Position numbers and translations under genes: made by a program
Notes under the pieces: model-generated
Seen by the model: the letters and a program-made list of their open reading frames with translations, nothing else
The model's database searches: none
What the model was told of the DNA's origin: nothing
Shown: positions 11,114 to 21,302 of the stretch, in pieces
Numbering within the stretch: the first letter of the stretch is position 1
Layout: each line of letters starts with the position of its first letter
Assembly (NCBI GenBank): GCA_018296165.2
Contig: JACKQL020000120.1
Coordinates: 1 to 64,000, forward strand
DNA length: 64,000 nucleotides
Source: Termitomyces sp. T153
Lineage: Eukaryota; Basidiomycota; Agaricomycetes; Agaricales; Lyophyllaceae
Direction: 5' to 3'

Positions 11114-11910
11114 AAGTCCTGGGCCAAGCTGTAGTGGAATAGGAAATTCAAGGGGAGGCTGTTTGGCAGGATTTTGTAATCCTGCTGGATGATTGGGTAG
11201 GGCAGGGTCCAAGTCTTCTGCCAGTCTCTGTTGAAGAGGATCAATATATTCCAAGTCACCCTCAGAAGGCATGTCATCTTAAAGACCCAATAGATGATCA
11301 AGCAGAGGATCCAATCACTCTGCTAGTTGATGTCATTGATGTCCAGCTGAATCAACATATTCCAAGTCATGCATCATCAAGGAGAAGATCCAATCATTCT
11401 GCTGGTTGATATTGAGCAGGATCAACATATTCCAATTCCTTATCAGAAGATATGTCATTTTGAACACCTAAACCATTGAAGTCCTCTTCTGGATTAGCTA
11501 CATGTTGCTCTTCCCAGCCTTCAGACAACTCATGAAGATCCAATGTGAGCTCCACTGTACACACTTCAGGCTGCACCCCATACTGATTGTCAGCCTCTGG
11601 TACCCTGCACCTGTTTGCCCAATGCCTGCCCCTGCTCCAGTCAATGCATTCAAAGGCCTATGATCAGGATTCAAATCTATATGCTGTTCAACTTTATCAG
11701 TCCAAGTAGCATTTGAATCTGTCTTTCACTAACCTGTGGCATAAATTGCTCTTCTTCCTCTCTTTCTATCTCCTGGCTCAAAATAGCCAATGCTTGTTAT
11801 TGCCTCTCCTGCTCTTCAGCTATAGAAACTTGTCTGAGCCTTTGTTGCTCTTGCAGTACTGCTAAAGCTGTCTATTTCTGCCATTTCTGTGCCTCTGTTG
11901 AAACCATGGT
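11114..11910 (-). pseudogene. Unrecognised decayed gene with internal repeats
   Basis: A minus-strand start at about 11,907 (MVSTEAQKW) leads into a charged, glutamine-rich helix (VLQEQQRLRQVSIAEEQERQ) with in-frame stops, then an acidic segment ending in three diverged copies of an 'L-E-Y-V/I-D' unit (about 11,200-11,450, 70-110 bp each). A splice-donor-like CAGGTTAGTG follows the helix. No known family is recognised; it could be the accessory gene of a DNA transposon. Confidence 0.35.
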
Positions 11911-12540
11911 CTTGAAACAATGAAACCAGAGGGAACATAAGAGTTTTAAAAAGCAGTATATTATAATAAAATATGATATATTGTACAAAAAGGGTGAAAA
12001 GTGTAAGCCAATAACAATGTCAAAAACTGTAGATGTGGATGTACCTCATAAAGTATCCCTCCTATACCATATACAATAAAAAGACTCACCCAGAAAGCCA
12101 GTTACAAAGCCAGGAACAAACACTGCTAGGAACTTTGGCAGTAATTGGAAAACCATAGCCAATGCCAAGATGGGTGCCAGCCCAAGCTAGCCACAGGCTG
12201 ACACCTGGTCTAGTAAGGAGCTTTTAGAGAAGCACCTTACTGGCTCACCATAGCAATGAGCCTTGCCACCCTTGAGAAAGAGGAGACTGATACCCATAGT
12301 TGCTTGAACCACAATAGGCTGATTGAGTCTATTGGCTCTTTTACATATAGGAGCAGGCAGAGGTGGCATCAATCTAGATAAGGAACTCTGTAAAGGGGCA
12401 TTCCATCACTCAGGTAAAACAGTTAAAGGAATTACCATAGGAAATGGATCATCAGTAGCTGCTAGCTGTCTAATAGGTCTTTCTGAAGGACCACAAGTGG
12501 TGGCTATAGATTGGTGATTATTCCAAAGCCTTGATCCCCT
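11911..12540. other. No feature recognised
   Basis: AT-rich, CpG-poor DNA. I see no gene, repeat unit or element end that I can support. Confidence 0.3.
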
Positions 12541-12729
12541 AGTGTGGGAATGGCTATACAGAAGGCCAGAGCTAGCCCTAACCCTAGGAAAATGATTGAT
12601 GAAGTAATACAGAAAGTCCTGCAGGTCTCCAGAGATCTCTGGGAGTCTGGAATGAGCTCTGGAGACATCAAGCAAGCTGCAGAGGCACTGGAACAAGCCA
12701 CAGAGGTTGGAAATGGAAGTTTCCTGATA
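12541..12729 (-). repeat. Truncated copy of the TGTCAGGGG-type LTR
   Basis: It is homologous to 6,902-7,090 (inverted) and 26,760-26,948. On the minus strand it starts TATCAGGAAACTTCC at 12,729, a decayed TGTCAGGGGACTTCC. Only the first part of the LTR is present. Confidence 0.55.
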
Positions 12730-13504
12730 CTTTGGGCCCTAGGCTGTTGCTTTTGGCTTTTAGGAGTAGTAGGTGGTAGGTCTGTATGCTGACAAAATCA
12801 ATTGTTAAGCATGTTAATAGTCAAAAACCATTAAAATTAACTTGTATGATGAGATATTCAATATATCAATAGCTCAATGTGGTTAAGGAATTACTAATAA
12901 GCTTGTTAGTTGACATCAATCAATCAATAAATGTGACCAAACATACTTTGTCATGTGGCCTCCTTTCCACAAGTTTGGAAATGTTAAATATTTGGTCATA
13001 TTGTATCAAAAAACATGTGAGGCATGAAAAACAGTGTCCACTAAATTGTTTTTGGGTTTTTCCATACCTGCAGACTATCTGGCACCTTTCACACATGGTC
13101 AAATGATGGTATACATGTATAGCAGCAAAACAGCCAACTTGTATTGTGTTCACCCTGAAAGAGCAATACTTATCAGTGATACTTGACAAAAGGCTAGAAA
13201 TTGCCTCAAATATCAATCTTAATGGCTCAAAAGAACAATAGATTCATTGTACACAAAGCTGTCTGTTATGCCATTTTTTTCCTATTTAAAGTGTGAATAG
13301 AGAGCCAACTAACTTAAATCAAGTTCAAACAACTTGTTTGTACTGAGCTCAATGCAATAGCCCAGCTGTAGTGACCATGTGACATGGGAGAAGACACTGC
13401 ACAGAAGAAATGTTTAACCCTCCTTGTGGCAGTGATCTTCCTCCCAGGTGTGTCTGAAATCCAGAGTCATGCAGATCAAGTTGGTGCCAGTGATCTTCCT
13501 TCTA
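12730..13504. other. No feature recognised
   Basis: AT-rich spacer. Open frames here are short and unlike any family I know. A short duplication (CAGTGATCTTCCT) occurs at about 13,432 and 13,490. Confidence 0.3.
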
Positions 13505-13762
13505 GTGTGTCAGGGTTTGGGCTGAGTATCTCAAGCTGAATCAAGGCTTCATCAATTATACTTGTAAGGGGAACCTCTGGGAGTGGTGGCACAGAGTCAT
13601 GCAGCTAGCAGAGGGGAATCTAAATTATATTAGCAAAGTAGATGACAATACAGCAGTAATTAATCACCTAGCAGAGGGGAATCCAAACAGAACAAGTATA
13701 AGGATCCCTGCTGCTTGGTGCAGCACATTAGTGGGTGGCAGAGGCATGGGAACAGCTATCCA
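13505..13762 (-). repeat. Partial 3' LTR of the minus-strand host gypsy element
   Basis: It matches 26,590-26,780 over the CAGAGTCATGCAGCTAGCA to ACAGCTATCCA segment. It directly adjoins the integrase fragment at 13,763, as a 3' LTR should on this strand, although the start of the LTR and the end of integrase have been lost at the junction. Confidence 0.5.
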
Positions 13763-13904
13763 TTGTAACCATGGGCATTGGGGAGTTCTACAATGAAGTC
13801 CACAGAGGCAACACTCCATTGCTCCACAGGGATGGGTAGAGGGTATAGCTGTCTAGAGGGGAGGTGGCACTGAGGCTTGGTCCAGAAACAGAGATTGCAT
13901 GTAG
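13763..13904 (-). pseudogene. Integrase fragment of the interrupted host gypsy element
   Basis: The minus strand reads CNLCFWTKP (second half of the integrase zinc finger), then LYPLPIPVEQWSVASVDFIV, the start of the catalytic core with its first Asp. The rest of the element lies 7.8 kb away, at 22,735 onwards. Joining the two flanks with one copy of the 4-bp duplication gives a continuous zinc finger. Confidence 0.8.
13901..13904. repeat. Target site duplication GTAG (left)
   Basis: GTAG immediately precedes the left LTR and is repeated at 22,735-22,738 after the right LTR. Four bases is shorter than the 5 bp common in Ty3/gypsy elements, but the host reading frame confirms it. Confidence 0.85.
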
Positions 13905-14995
13905 TGTAGTACTGGGTTAGAGTAATACTGATAGTTCTGGGGCTTTCTTGAAGACTTAGGCAGTCTACTCCAATTCAACACTGATGTCTTGATGAATGCT
14001 TGAAGTTGAAGGGGTTTACTTCCAAAATATTTCTATTCTGAATGCAGAGGGGTCTCAACAAACTCCAGCCTAAGTGATTCACTCCCTGGGAACCACCGAG
14101 CCTTTGCCTATTAATTGCCTGTCCATTTGCTACTCTACTTGGGCTATTTATACCTCTTTCTACAGTGCACAGACCACCCCCTACATGTGACTTTTGGTTC
14201 CATACTTTCCAGCCCCTTATTCATAACTGTTATTCTAATTCCCCCTTTTGGCATGCCTGTTTCAGTGCCACAGGCCAGTTCCTGGTTCCATCATTCCTCC
14301 TTTGCATTCTTAGCCTCCATTTGCCCCATTTATCTCTCCCTCCTTTGTATTTCTCCCATTCATATTCTTCCCCATTCAGGTTCTTTCCCATTCAGACTCT
14401 TCCATTCATCTGTTCCCTCCCATTCATTCCATTCATCTTCCTTTGTTCATTTCATATTCTTCCCCATTCAGGTTCTTTCCCATTCAGGTTCTTCCATTCA
14501 TCTGTTCCCTCCCATTCATTCCATTCATCTTCCTTTGTTCATTTCATATTCTTCCCCATTCAGGTTCTTTCCCATTCAGGTTCTTCCATTCATCTGTTCC
14601 CTCCCATTCATTTCATATTCTTCCATTCATCTCCCTTTCCCTTCCCTTCATTCCATTTATTTCATATTCCTCCATTCATCTTCCTTTCCCTTCCCTTCAT
14701 TCCATTCCAATCTGGTTAGTCTTAGATCAGATCCAGATCTTGCCAGAATTGATGCCACTCAGGTGCTTTTGCCAGTCCCATGCTTCCCCTCCCATTACAG
14801 TGATTGGACTATTATTGAGTGTATAGTCTAGTATAGTCCTTGTCCTATCCTGTTCTGTCTTTCTTCTGGTGTGTTTAAGGGATAATGTTGCTGGGACTTG
14901 TTTTACCAGGAGGCTTACAGTTTTCAGCCTTAATAAATGTTTGTTTTGACTTCTGGTGTTTAATATGTTCCCAATGGTGTGACAACATCGTATCA
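13905..14995 (-). repeat. 3' LTR (left) of the complete gypsy element
   Basis: 1,091 bp, TGTAGT...ATCA on the plus strand. It is identical to the right LTR apart from position 14,315. Confidence 0.95.
14361..14636. repeat. 92-bp tandem repeats in LTR U3 (left)
   Basis: CATATTCTTCCCCATTCAGG recurs at 14,361 and 14,453, with a third copy at 14,545, then a partial copy about 69 bp later. Within units, CCATTCA/TTCCATTC motifs repeat. Long plus-strand frames across it are composition artefacts. Confidence 0.9.
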
Positions 14996-15008
14996 TCTCC
15001 CCCCCACC
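14996..15008 (-). promoter_or_regulatory. Polypurine tract
   Basis: GGTGGGGGGGAGA on the minus strand abuts the 3' LTR. It is the expected primer for plus-strand DNA synthesis. Confidence 0.85.
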
Positions 15009-15256
15009 AAATAATGACTGTCCTCAGTCATCTACAGTTCCAGAATAGGCTAAGTTCCATATTTTTGACATAATTTCACAACATGTGTCCCTTTCTCTTT
15101 GCAATGTTTTTGAGGTTTCTCTTGCATGTTGTGGCTGTCACCCTATCCCTCCAAAAGACATTTAATCCCTCCTCTCTGTCATTCACCTCCTCAATCCCTT
15201 AGTTCCTCATGTCTCCTCCTACTGGTCCCAAAAACCCTGTTTCTTCAGATCCTTAC

Positions 15257-18200
15257 TCAGTTGGATCCTGTGACTTGTGGAGTTTCTTCCTGCAAATGCA
15301 CACCCTGAAGATAGAGATCCTCCTCAACATTTCCTTCAGTCCTTTCTTCCCTTAGCTCTTGTAGTTTAGATGGAGTGATATCAATCCATTCTTCTATACT
15401 GGTAGGCAGCATGATGTGTTGCCTAGCCTTGTAAGGAATGACCCTAAATGCTGCCACCCTTTCTTGCCACACAGTACCATCCAACTCTGCCACTATGTAG
15501 TTGCCCCCTTTAGTTCTTGTGAGCACTACCATAGGTCCCCAATAGCGAGCAGACATCTTCCCACTCAATGACTTGGCTGCCACCATATTCCTAACCAATA
15601 CTAAGTCTTTTGGCTTGAACTTGTACTCTTTAATAGAGGTTTCATTTTCTCTTGTGAAATTCTCTGCCCATTTCAACTTTTCCTTACTAACTCTGCTCCT
15701 CATCTCCTCCACATGCTGATAGTGCTTTGCCAATGCTTGAGCCCTGAGGCCAACTAGTTCTTCAGTAGACACTGGTCCTTCAGGCCAGTCCACTAACCAA
15801 GTTGCCTCCACTAAGTCCAATGGTAGAATAGGATGTGCTCCAGTTACTAAGAAAAAGGGGGAACACCCAAACCTCTTTCTAACTGTGATCCTGTCTGCCC
15901 ACATTACATGCCAGAAGAACCAATACCACTTGGTCTTGTCTTCACAGGCTTTATACAAGGCTTGCCTCACATCCCAATGTGGTCTTTCTATCCTTCCATT
16001 AGCTCTAGAATTATAGGGAGCAATAGTTATGCCCTGTATTCCATACTTCTTAGATAGCCAATGTACCACCTTTGTAAACTGCCCAGCATTGTCTGTCACA
16101 ATGTTGCTTATACACCCCCATCTACAGATTACTTCTTCAAATAGCCACTGCCCAATCAACTTGTGGTTGTCCTTCCTCAAAGGTCTACCTTCCATCCATG
16201 AGGTCAAAGCACACCTCCCATGTACAATATATTTACACCCATTTGAACTTGGTGTCATATGCATGGTATCCAAGTGTATGGTTTCAAATATACTGGGAGT
16301 ATAAGCTACCACTGGTTGCCTGCACACTGCCACCTTCTGACGAACTTGGCAAGCATGACAAGTGTCTATGTACCACTTTACATCTGCTTCCATTTCTGGC
16401 CACCAAAACCTTTCCTCTAACAAGGCTTTAGTTGCAAAGGTCCCTCTATGGCCTAGTGCATCATGGGCTGACTTCAACATGTACATCCTCCTGTCCTTCT
16501 CTATCACTAGCTTGTGTTTTCCTTCTTCTCCTCTTCTATAGAGCCTTCCTTTAAGATCAAAGAAGAATTGTCTTGCAAACTTGAGAAACTGTCCTTCCTT
16601 CATCCCTAACACTTCTCTTTGTACTTTTCCAGGATGCCTAAGCCAGTCCTGTACTAGAGGCAAGAGACTATCTAAGATTTTCCCCTTCTCTGTTCTTCTT
16701 TCTTCTTGGTACTCTCCTACTGTAGAGGAAGAGGGTTCTTCTGGTAACAAGAGTGTAGACAAAGTTAGAACTGCCACTGGATTCAAGGTAGTTCCAGCTT
16801 TATTACTCTTCTCTTGCAACCTTAAGCCTATCCCCTGCTCCCTGTCTCTACCCAACTTCACTTCTTCTTGCACATCTTCTGGAGATGTTGCTAGCAAGTA
16901 ACCTCCTCTTGTGTCAATCTGGTCTATGAAGTCTTCCAACTTGAGGGGCACATGCTCCTCCCAACCAGGTACTTTGTTAATCTCATCTGGGTATTCAAAG
17001 ATCATTGGTTTGGGATCATCCAATAGTGACTGATCTACAGGAGCATACTCCTCATCCCCTGGCTGCTTCTCCCTGCGAGATAAACCATCCATACTGAAAG
17101 TCTTCCCTGGGACATGCCTCAAGGTGAAGTGATACATAAGTACAGCTTCCACCCAGCGCATTATAGTGGCATTAGGCCCAATCCCTGGATTGCTTAGCAT
17201 CCCTTTCAGGTACTTAGCATCACTCTCAACAATAAGCTTCCTGCACCCTAGTAACCAATAGCTGCTGACTTGCAAGGCTCTCATAAGCCCATACAACTCC
17301 CTCTTAGGTTGTGAAAACCTGGCTTCTCTCTCATTCAGAGTGATTGACCCTAGTCTAGCACAAGTCCTTATCTTGGGATTGCTACCATCCTCCTGGAAGA
17401 TACCAAACCCAACAGCCATCCAAGAAGTGTCCACTGCCAAGATTACAGCACCTTCAGACTCATAGTCTATGGGTTTCAGGGCTGCACAACTTGCTAACCT
17501 CCTCTTCATTTCCTTCATAGCCTCCTTCTGTTCTTCTCCCCAGACAAAGGCCACATCTTCCTTAGTCAACCTATTAATAGGTTCTGAGATCTTGGCATAA
17601 TCTTGGATGAACATCCTAAATGTGCCACAAGTCCCCAGAAACTTTCTAACCTCTGAGACATTATGACAGTCTCCCCAGCTCATGACTACTGCATATCTCT
17701 TTGTTTCTGGCTTGCGACCTTCATAAGAGCACAAGTGACCTACTACAGTTATTTCATCTGCACATAGCACAGACTTAATCCCTGAAAAGGTTCCTCCAGC
17801 ATACTTGATGCGCTGCACAATCCTATTCACATTGTCCAGATGCTCCCATACAAAGCGCCTAATCCCCTTGTTTTCTGCAATGGTCTCATAACCTCCCCCT
17901 TCTAGCTCATACCTAGTCTCTGGTCCTCTTATTGGAACATCATCAATGTAAGGCCAAGTGAGATGGGGTATTTCTTCCTGCAAGATATAGGTAACATCAT
18001 CATGGAATATAGGAACTGAATTAGTCCATCCCATTGGTAATGTAACCAATCTCAGAGCTCCATAGGGTGTCTGAAAGGTTGTATAATCTCTGGACTTGGG
18101 GTCCAAAGTTCTTTCATCATATCCAACATAGAGATCACACATGCCTCCACATGCTCTTCCAGCAAAGTGGTTGGCTAGCTCTTCTGTAGCAGGAGGTACT

Positions 18201-19033
18201 CCAGAATGTGCTATTGTGACCTTGTTTAGAGGTTCCAGACTATGCACAATCCTTAGACTTTTCCCATCCTTCTTCAGAACTGCAAACCATTGTGATCTAT
18301 ATGAGGAATTTGACCTCTCATAAACCCCTGCTTCCAACTTCCTCTTAATCTCCTTACACAGATCATTGTACTTTCCAGGAGGAATGGGTCTGTTCTTCAA
18401 CACCCATGGCTGGTGAGGTACTACCGGCATCACCACTGGTGGAAAGTATTCCTCTTTGAACTTCCCCTTCTGACTATCATTCCATGCAAAAGCTTCATCT
18501 TGCTGCATCATCAAGTGGTGCAGTAACTTTCTTTCTTCTGGCCATAGAAACTCCCCTTCATGTGCTTTGTCTATAATCTGTTTGCACTCCTCTGTGTACC
18601 TCCCAGTAGGTCTGAATTCAGGTGGATTTGGATTCAAAGGTGGCATATCCTTTAAAGGGTCCCCAATGATATTCCTCTCTATCCTGAACTCTTCTGGTGT
18701 AGTACCTAGGACTGGCCTAACTTTCTTGGCTACAGGCTTATACTTCCCAAACACTTGTACTGTTTCTTCCTGGCTTTTCTCCCCCCCACTCTTGAATTCT
18801 TCAGGTAGGTATCCTAGCTCCCCATTCAGATAAGCTCCTAATAACTGCCCTGTCCTTTCTCCTGCTACTCCAGTGGCATGGTAAGCATACAAGAATGCAT
18901 CCTTGAGTTCTTGCTGCTCAAAGCTCTTCTCCTTAACACAGTACCCCTTAATCCAGAAACCCTCCTCTTCACTGCCCTCTATCATTACTGCAGCCTCTCC
19001 TTGGTCAGGGATCAATTCCTCAAGGCTGACACT
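15257..19033 (-). CDS. pol: Pol: reverse transcriptase, RNase H and integrase of the complete gypsy element
   Basis: About 1,258 residues, entered by -1 frameshift from pro; there is no ATG at the start. Numbering from IPDQ as residue 2: the RT palm reads TLPMGWTNSVP then WPYIDDVP (catalytic YIDD about 356-359). RNase H is VILAVDTSWMAVGFG (Asp about 529), with PKRELYGL, IVESDAKYLKG and SMDGLSRR as the other acidic sites. The integrase zinc finger is His851/His856 and Cys885/Cys888 (HDALGHRG, DTCHACQ). The core triad is Asp916 (HLDTMHM), Asp975 (VTDNAGQF) and Glu1010 (NGRIERP). The end carries RYWGPMVVL, a GPY/F-like module. No stop or frameshift occurs. All catalytic residues I can check are present, so the enzyme set looks functional. 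Confidence 0.92.
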   Translation of the reverse strand, partial: SVSLEELIPDQGEAAVMIEGSEEEGFWIKGYCVKEKSFEQQELKDAFLYAYHATGVAGERTGQLLGAYLNGELGYLPEEFKSGGEKSQEETVQVFGKYKPVAKKVRPVLGTTPEEFRIERNIIGDPLKDMPPLNPNPPEFRPTGRYTEECKQIIDKAHEGEFLWPEERKLLHHLMMQQDEAFAWNDSQKGKFKEEYFPPVVMPVVPHQPWVLKNRPIPPGKYNDLCKEIKRKLEAGVYERSNSSYRSQWFAVLKKDGKSLRIVHSLEPLNKVTIAHSGVPPATEELANHFAGRACGGMCDLYVGYDERTLDPKSRDYTTFQTPYGALRLVTLPMGWTNSVPIFHDDVTYILQEEIPHLTWPYIDDVPIRGPETRYELEGGGYETIAENKGIRRFVWEHLDNVNRIVQRIKYAGGTFSGIKSVLCADEITVVGHLCSYEGRKPETKRYAVVMSWGDCHNVSEVRKFLGTCGTFRMFIQDYAKISEPINRLTKEDVAFVWGEEQKEAMKEMKRRLASCAALKPIDYESEGAVILAVDTSWMAVGFGIFQEDGSNPKIRTCARLGSITLNEREARFSQPKRELYGLMRALQVSSYWLLGCRKLIVESDAKYLKGMLSNPGIGPNATIMRWVEAVLMYHFTLRHVPGKTFSMDGLSRREKQPGDEEYAPVDQSLLDDPKPMIFEYPDEINKVPGWEEHVPLKLEDFIDQIDTRGGYLLATSPEDVQEEVKLGRDREQGIGLRLQEKSNKAGTTLNPVAVLTLSTLLLPEEPSSSTVGEYQEERRTEKGKILDSLLPLVQDWLRHPGKVQREVLGMKEGQFLKFARQFFFDLKGRLYRRGEEGKHKLVIEKDRRMYMLKSAHDALGHRGTFATKALLEERFWWPEMEADVKWYIDTCHACQVRQKVAVCRQPVVAYTPSIFETIHLDTMHMTPSSNGCKYIVHGRCALTSWMEGRPLRKDNHKLIGQWLFEEVICRWGCISNIVTDNAGQFTKVVHWLSKKYGIQGITIAPYNSRANGRIERPHWDVRQALYKACEDKTKWYWFFWHVMWADRITVRKRFGCSPFFLVTGAHPILPLDLVEATWLVDWPEGPVSTEELVGLRAQALAKHYQHVEEMRSRVSKEKLKWAENFTRENETSIKEYKFKPKDLVLVRNMVAAKSLSGKMSARYWGPMVVLTRTKGGNYIVAELDGTVWQERVAAFRVIPYKARQHIMLPTSIEEWIDITPSKLQELREERTEGNVEEDLYLQGVHLQEETPQVTGSN

Positions 19034-20028
19034 TTTCCCAAGTCTTCATTTTTGTCAGGAGGTTTCTTCCCTCTCTCAAAGGTGGGTAGTGCAGTTCTCT
19101 TCCCAGTATTAGGGTCCCTGATGGTGATAATTGCACTCCCATCCTTCAAGTTCTGCACATTGCTCTCTGTTGCTGTGTCAAATGGCCTCCCCAGTAGTAC
19201 TGTATAGGCAGGTTTCTCAAATATATGCACTTGCAAGTATATTGTGAAACCTTCAGCAAACTTGAAGGGCACATTCTTAGCCATTCCCAAAGACTCATTG
19301 ACTTGTTGATTGGCACTCTCCATGCGCAGTCTTATGTCAGGATCCCAAGTTAGGCCCAAACTTAGAGCTTTGTCCAAGGCCATGCACACAATCTGAGACC
19401 CACTATCCAATATGGCTTCCACCTTAGCCTGGTCATTCACACTAGGGTACAGAGACCTTAACACCTGCAAGTCTCTAGCCACATAGACCATTTCAGGCCT
19501 ATCCCCTGGTGGAAGCTGTTCCAAGAAGGTAGCAACACAGTCTTCATGAACCACTGATCCCTTTGGAATTCCTTCTTCTTCACCTTTTGAGATATGATAA
19601 CTTGGCTGAGGCAAGTCATCTATATTGACTTGTGCCATCACAGATTCCTCCTCACTATCCTGCACAAAGACCTTGGCTGCTGACCACTTGGTAGCACCTT
19701 CTTTCTTTCTCCAGGTCTTCTCCAAAGCTTCCTGTATTGCTGGTACCTTCAACAGTTCCCTGGTAGAGACTGTTACTTCACTATCCAGTATTTTACTAAC
19801 AATTTCTTCCTCCTTTCTTTGCCATATTCTGGGTTGATACAAGTCTTTCTTCTCATTTTGAAATTTTATCACTCTGTCTCCATTAACAGCAGGCACCTGC
19901 TCAAATGGCAGACTTCCTTTTTCTATCTCTATGACCCCCCTTTGCCTTCTTAGATCACTCTCAGGTGGTAGTGGTGTCCTCAATTCAGGCTGGACCTTGC
20001 CATCTACCACCCTCCTTGAGTTCTCTAA
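19012..20028 (-). CDS. pro: Protease domain (pro) of the complete gypsy element, expressed by frameshift
   Basis: Retropepsin-type aspartic protease that cleaves the Gag-Pro-Pol polyprotein. It has no ATG near its start; the frame is entered by -1 slippage at the end of gag. The active-site motif is VEAILDSGSQIVCM, about residue 208 counted from the frameshift, preceded by about 190 residues of charged linker. The second conserved element is YTVLLGRPFDT (the 'ILG' region). The frame ends with TGA at 19,012-19,014, just after a second slippery site, so a minority of ribosomes would go on into pol. The long linker before the active site is larger than usual for gypsy proteases. Confidence 0.85.
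   Translation of the reverse strand, partial: LENSRRVVDGKVQPELRTPLPPESDLRRQRGVIEIEKGSLPFEQVPAVNGDRVIKFQNEKKDLYQPRIWQRKEEEIVSKILDSEVTVSTRELLKVPAIQEALEKTWRKKEGATKWSAAKVFVQDSEEESVMAQVNIDDLPQPSYHISKGEEEGIPKGSVVHEDCVATFLEQLPPGDRPEMVYVARDLQVLRSLYPSVNDQAKVEAILDSGSQIVCMALDKALSLGLTWDPDIRLRMESANQQVNESLGMAKNVPFKFAEGFTIYLQVHIFEKPAYTVLLGRPFDTATESNVQNLKDGSAIITIRDPNTGKRTALPTFERGKKPPDKNEDLGKVSALRN
19033..19039 (-). promoter_or_regulatory. pro-pol -1 ribosomal frameshift site
   Basis: G GGA AAA (X XXY YYZ) lies eight codons before the pro TGA. Slipping back one base enters the pol frame (AGT GTC AGC CTT). Downstream, CAGCCT can pair with AGGCTG (19,023-19,028 with 18,991-18,996). Alternatively GTCAG/CTGAC plus CCTTG/CAAGG would make a pseudoknot. 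Confidence 0.7.
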
Positions 20029-21302
20029 AAACCCTCCTGTTTCTGCTGCTGGGTGCCCTTCTCATAAACCTGACTCCTAGTGGTTATTAGACTTGACACC
20101 AAGTTCTGCAATTCCTCTATCTTCTTCTCCAAGTCTTCTTTCTCTTTGGGGACTGCCTGCACATAAGTAGCTATACTTGGCATAGTTACTAAGGGTTCTT
20201 CTACCCAACCATAGAAGGCTGCAGCTTTTGGATCCATGATTGTATTGACCCTTTCTTTAGGAGGCACATTAGGTGGACTCCTGGGAATGGGATCCCCAGA
20301 AGGTAACCTAGGCCTGCCTTCAAAAAGAATGAGCTTTCCCTCTTGGAGTTGAGTTTTGAGGTATCCACAGTCATTGGTACGATGCCCTAGCTCCCAACAA
20401 TGATAACAGTTTATCCCAGCAGCTGTATTGCTGTTGCCTTGGAACTGCATGGTCTGCAGAGTCTGTGCAGGTACCCCAATCCTATTCTGCAGTCCCCCTT
20501 GCACAGAAGTCTGACTTTTTGCCTTCCACTCATTGTTCATGGTCTGCATAAATCCCCTCAAGCTACTCATCTCTTTTCCCAAAGCCATAACTCCATCCTG
20601 AAGGTTGGCTAACCTTCCCTCAGTCTCCAAATCAGCCTCCTGTTTAACCTTGATCATCCCTGGCCCTCTTTCTTTTATAGTTTCTTCACTCCTGAAGGAA
20701 GTTCCAGAGTCTACTAAAATAGCCACTATGTTTATGACTTCTTTCAGATCAAATCTGTCATCTTTGTGTCTCTTCCTGTTAACATCACTATAATGTCCAT
20801 ATTTCTGTAATGCTTGGGCCAAGATGAGCTCCCTGAATGCTGGAGTAAAGCATTTAGTGAATTTCTCCACCAGTGCTCCATTCCCCAATACTCCTGTCAA
20901 CTTCTTGGCCTCTGCTCTGAACTTCCTGACAAGTGCATGAATTTCTTCTGTGTCATTCTGACTTAATCTGGCATGCTCTTTGCAGATCTTGTCAAGCATG
21001 GCCACACTTCCTTCTTCAGATATTGCTTCTGGATAAGAACTCTGCACTTCTTTGACAAAGGTCTCCCAGCTTGATCCATCACTAAAACTGTCCAATCCTC
21101 TCCATTCACTGTCTGTTTCTGCATCCACATACTCTGTTACTCTTTCCTTTCTTTCTTCATCATCATTTATTCCTGCGGCCTTGAAGAGGCTTTCCATCTT
21201 CCGGATGAAGCGGCGGACTTCTGATGGCTGAGTATGAGTGAAGCGAGGTGCATCACGGCTTGTAGACAGTGGTAACTTTTGTTTTGAAACTTCTGCTGGC
21301 AT
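20025..21302 (-). CDS. gag: Gag of the complete gypsy element
   Basis: Structural protein that packages the element RNA into virus-like particles. I place the start at the ATG at 21,302 (MPAEVSKQKLPLS), giving 425 residues; the frame is open 89 codons further up, but without another ATG. The capsid region has the fungal retrotransposon gag look (RRFIRKMESLFKAAG, then WRGLDSFSDGSSWETFVKEV). One CCHC zinc knuckle, CYHCWELGHRTNDC, lies near residue 300, followed by a basic Gly/Pro tail. The gag stop TAG is preceded directly by a slippery heptamer, through which protease is expressed. The leader from the LTR to this ATG is about 340 bp. Confidence 0.88.
   Translation of the reverse strand: MPAEVSKQKLPLSTSRDAPRFTHTQPSEVRRFIRKMESLFKAAGINDDEERKERVTEYVDAETDSEWRGLDSFSDGSSWETFVKEVQSSYPEAISEEGSVAMLDKICKEHARLSQNDTEEIHALVRKFRAEAKKLTGVLGNGALVEKFTKCFTPAFRELILAQALQKYGHYSDVNRKRHKDDRFDLKEVINIVAILVDSGTSFRSEETIKERGPGMIKVKQEADLETEGRLANLQDGVMALGKEMSSLRGFMQTMNNEWKAKSQTSVQGGLQNRIGVPAQTLQTMQFQGNSNTAAGINCYHCWELGHRTNDCGYLKTQLQEGKLILFEGRPRLPSGDPIPRSPPNVPPKERVNTIMDPKAAAFYGWVEEPLVTMPSIATYVQAVPKEKEDLEKKIEELQNLVSSLITTRSQVYEKGTQQQKQEGF
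20028..20034 (-). promoter_or_regulatory. gag-pro -1 ribosomal frameshift site
   Basis: G GGT TTT (X XXY YYZ) lies immediately before the gag TAG stop. Slipping back one base enters the protease frame (TTA GAG AAC). Seven bases downstream, a bulged stem can form: CTCA and GGTGGTAG pair with CTACCACC and TGAG (plus-strand positions 19,960-19,971 with 20,004-20,011 and 20,017-20,020). Confidence 0.78.

Noticed and set aside
14115..14831. Plus-strand frame of 238 codons, repeated at 21,854-22,570
   Set aside because: It lies wholly inside the LTRs, is antisense to the element, and consists of Ser/Phe/Pro/His runs produced by the pyrimidine-rich tandem repeats.
15257..20034. Endogenous retrovirus instead of retrotransposon, because of the betaretrovirus-like frame plan
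   Set aside because: There is no envelope frame; the RT-RH-IN order, zinc knuckle and GPY/F-like tail fit fungal Ty3/gypsy.
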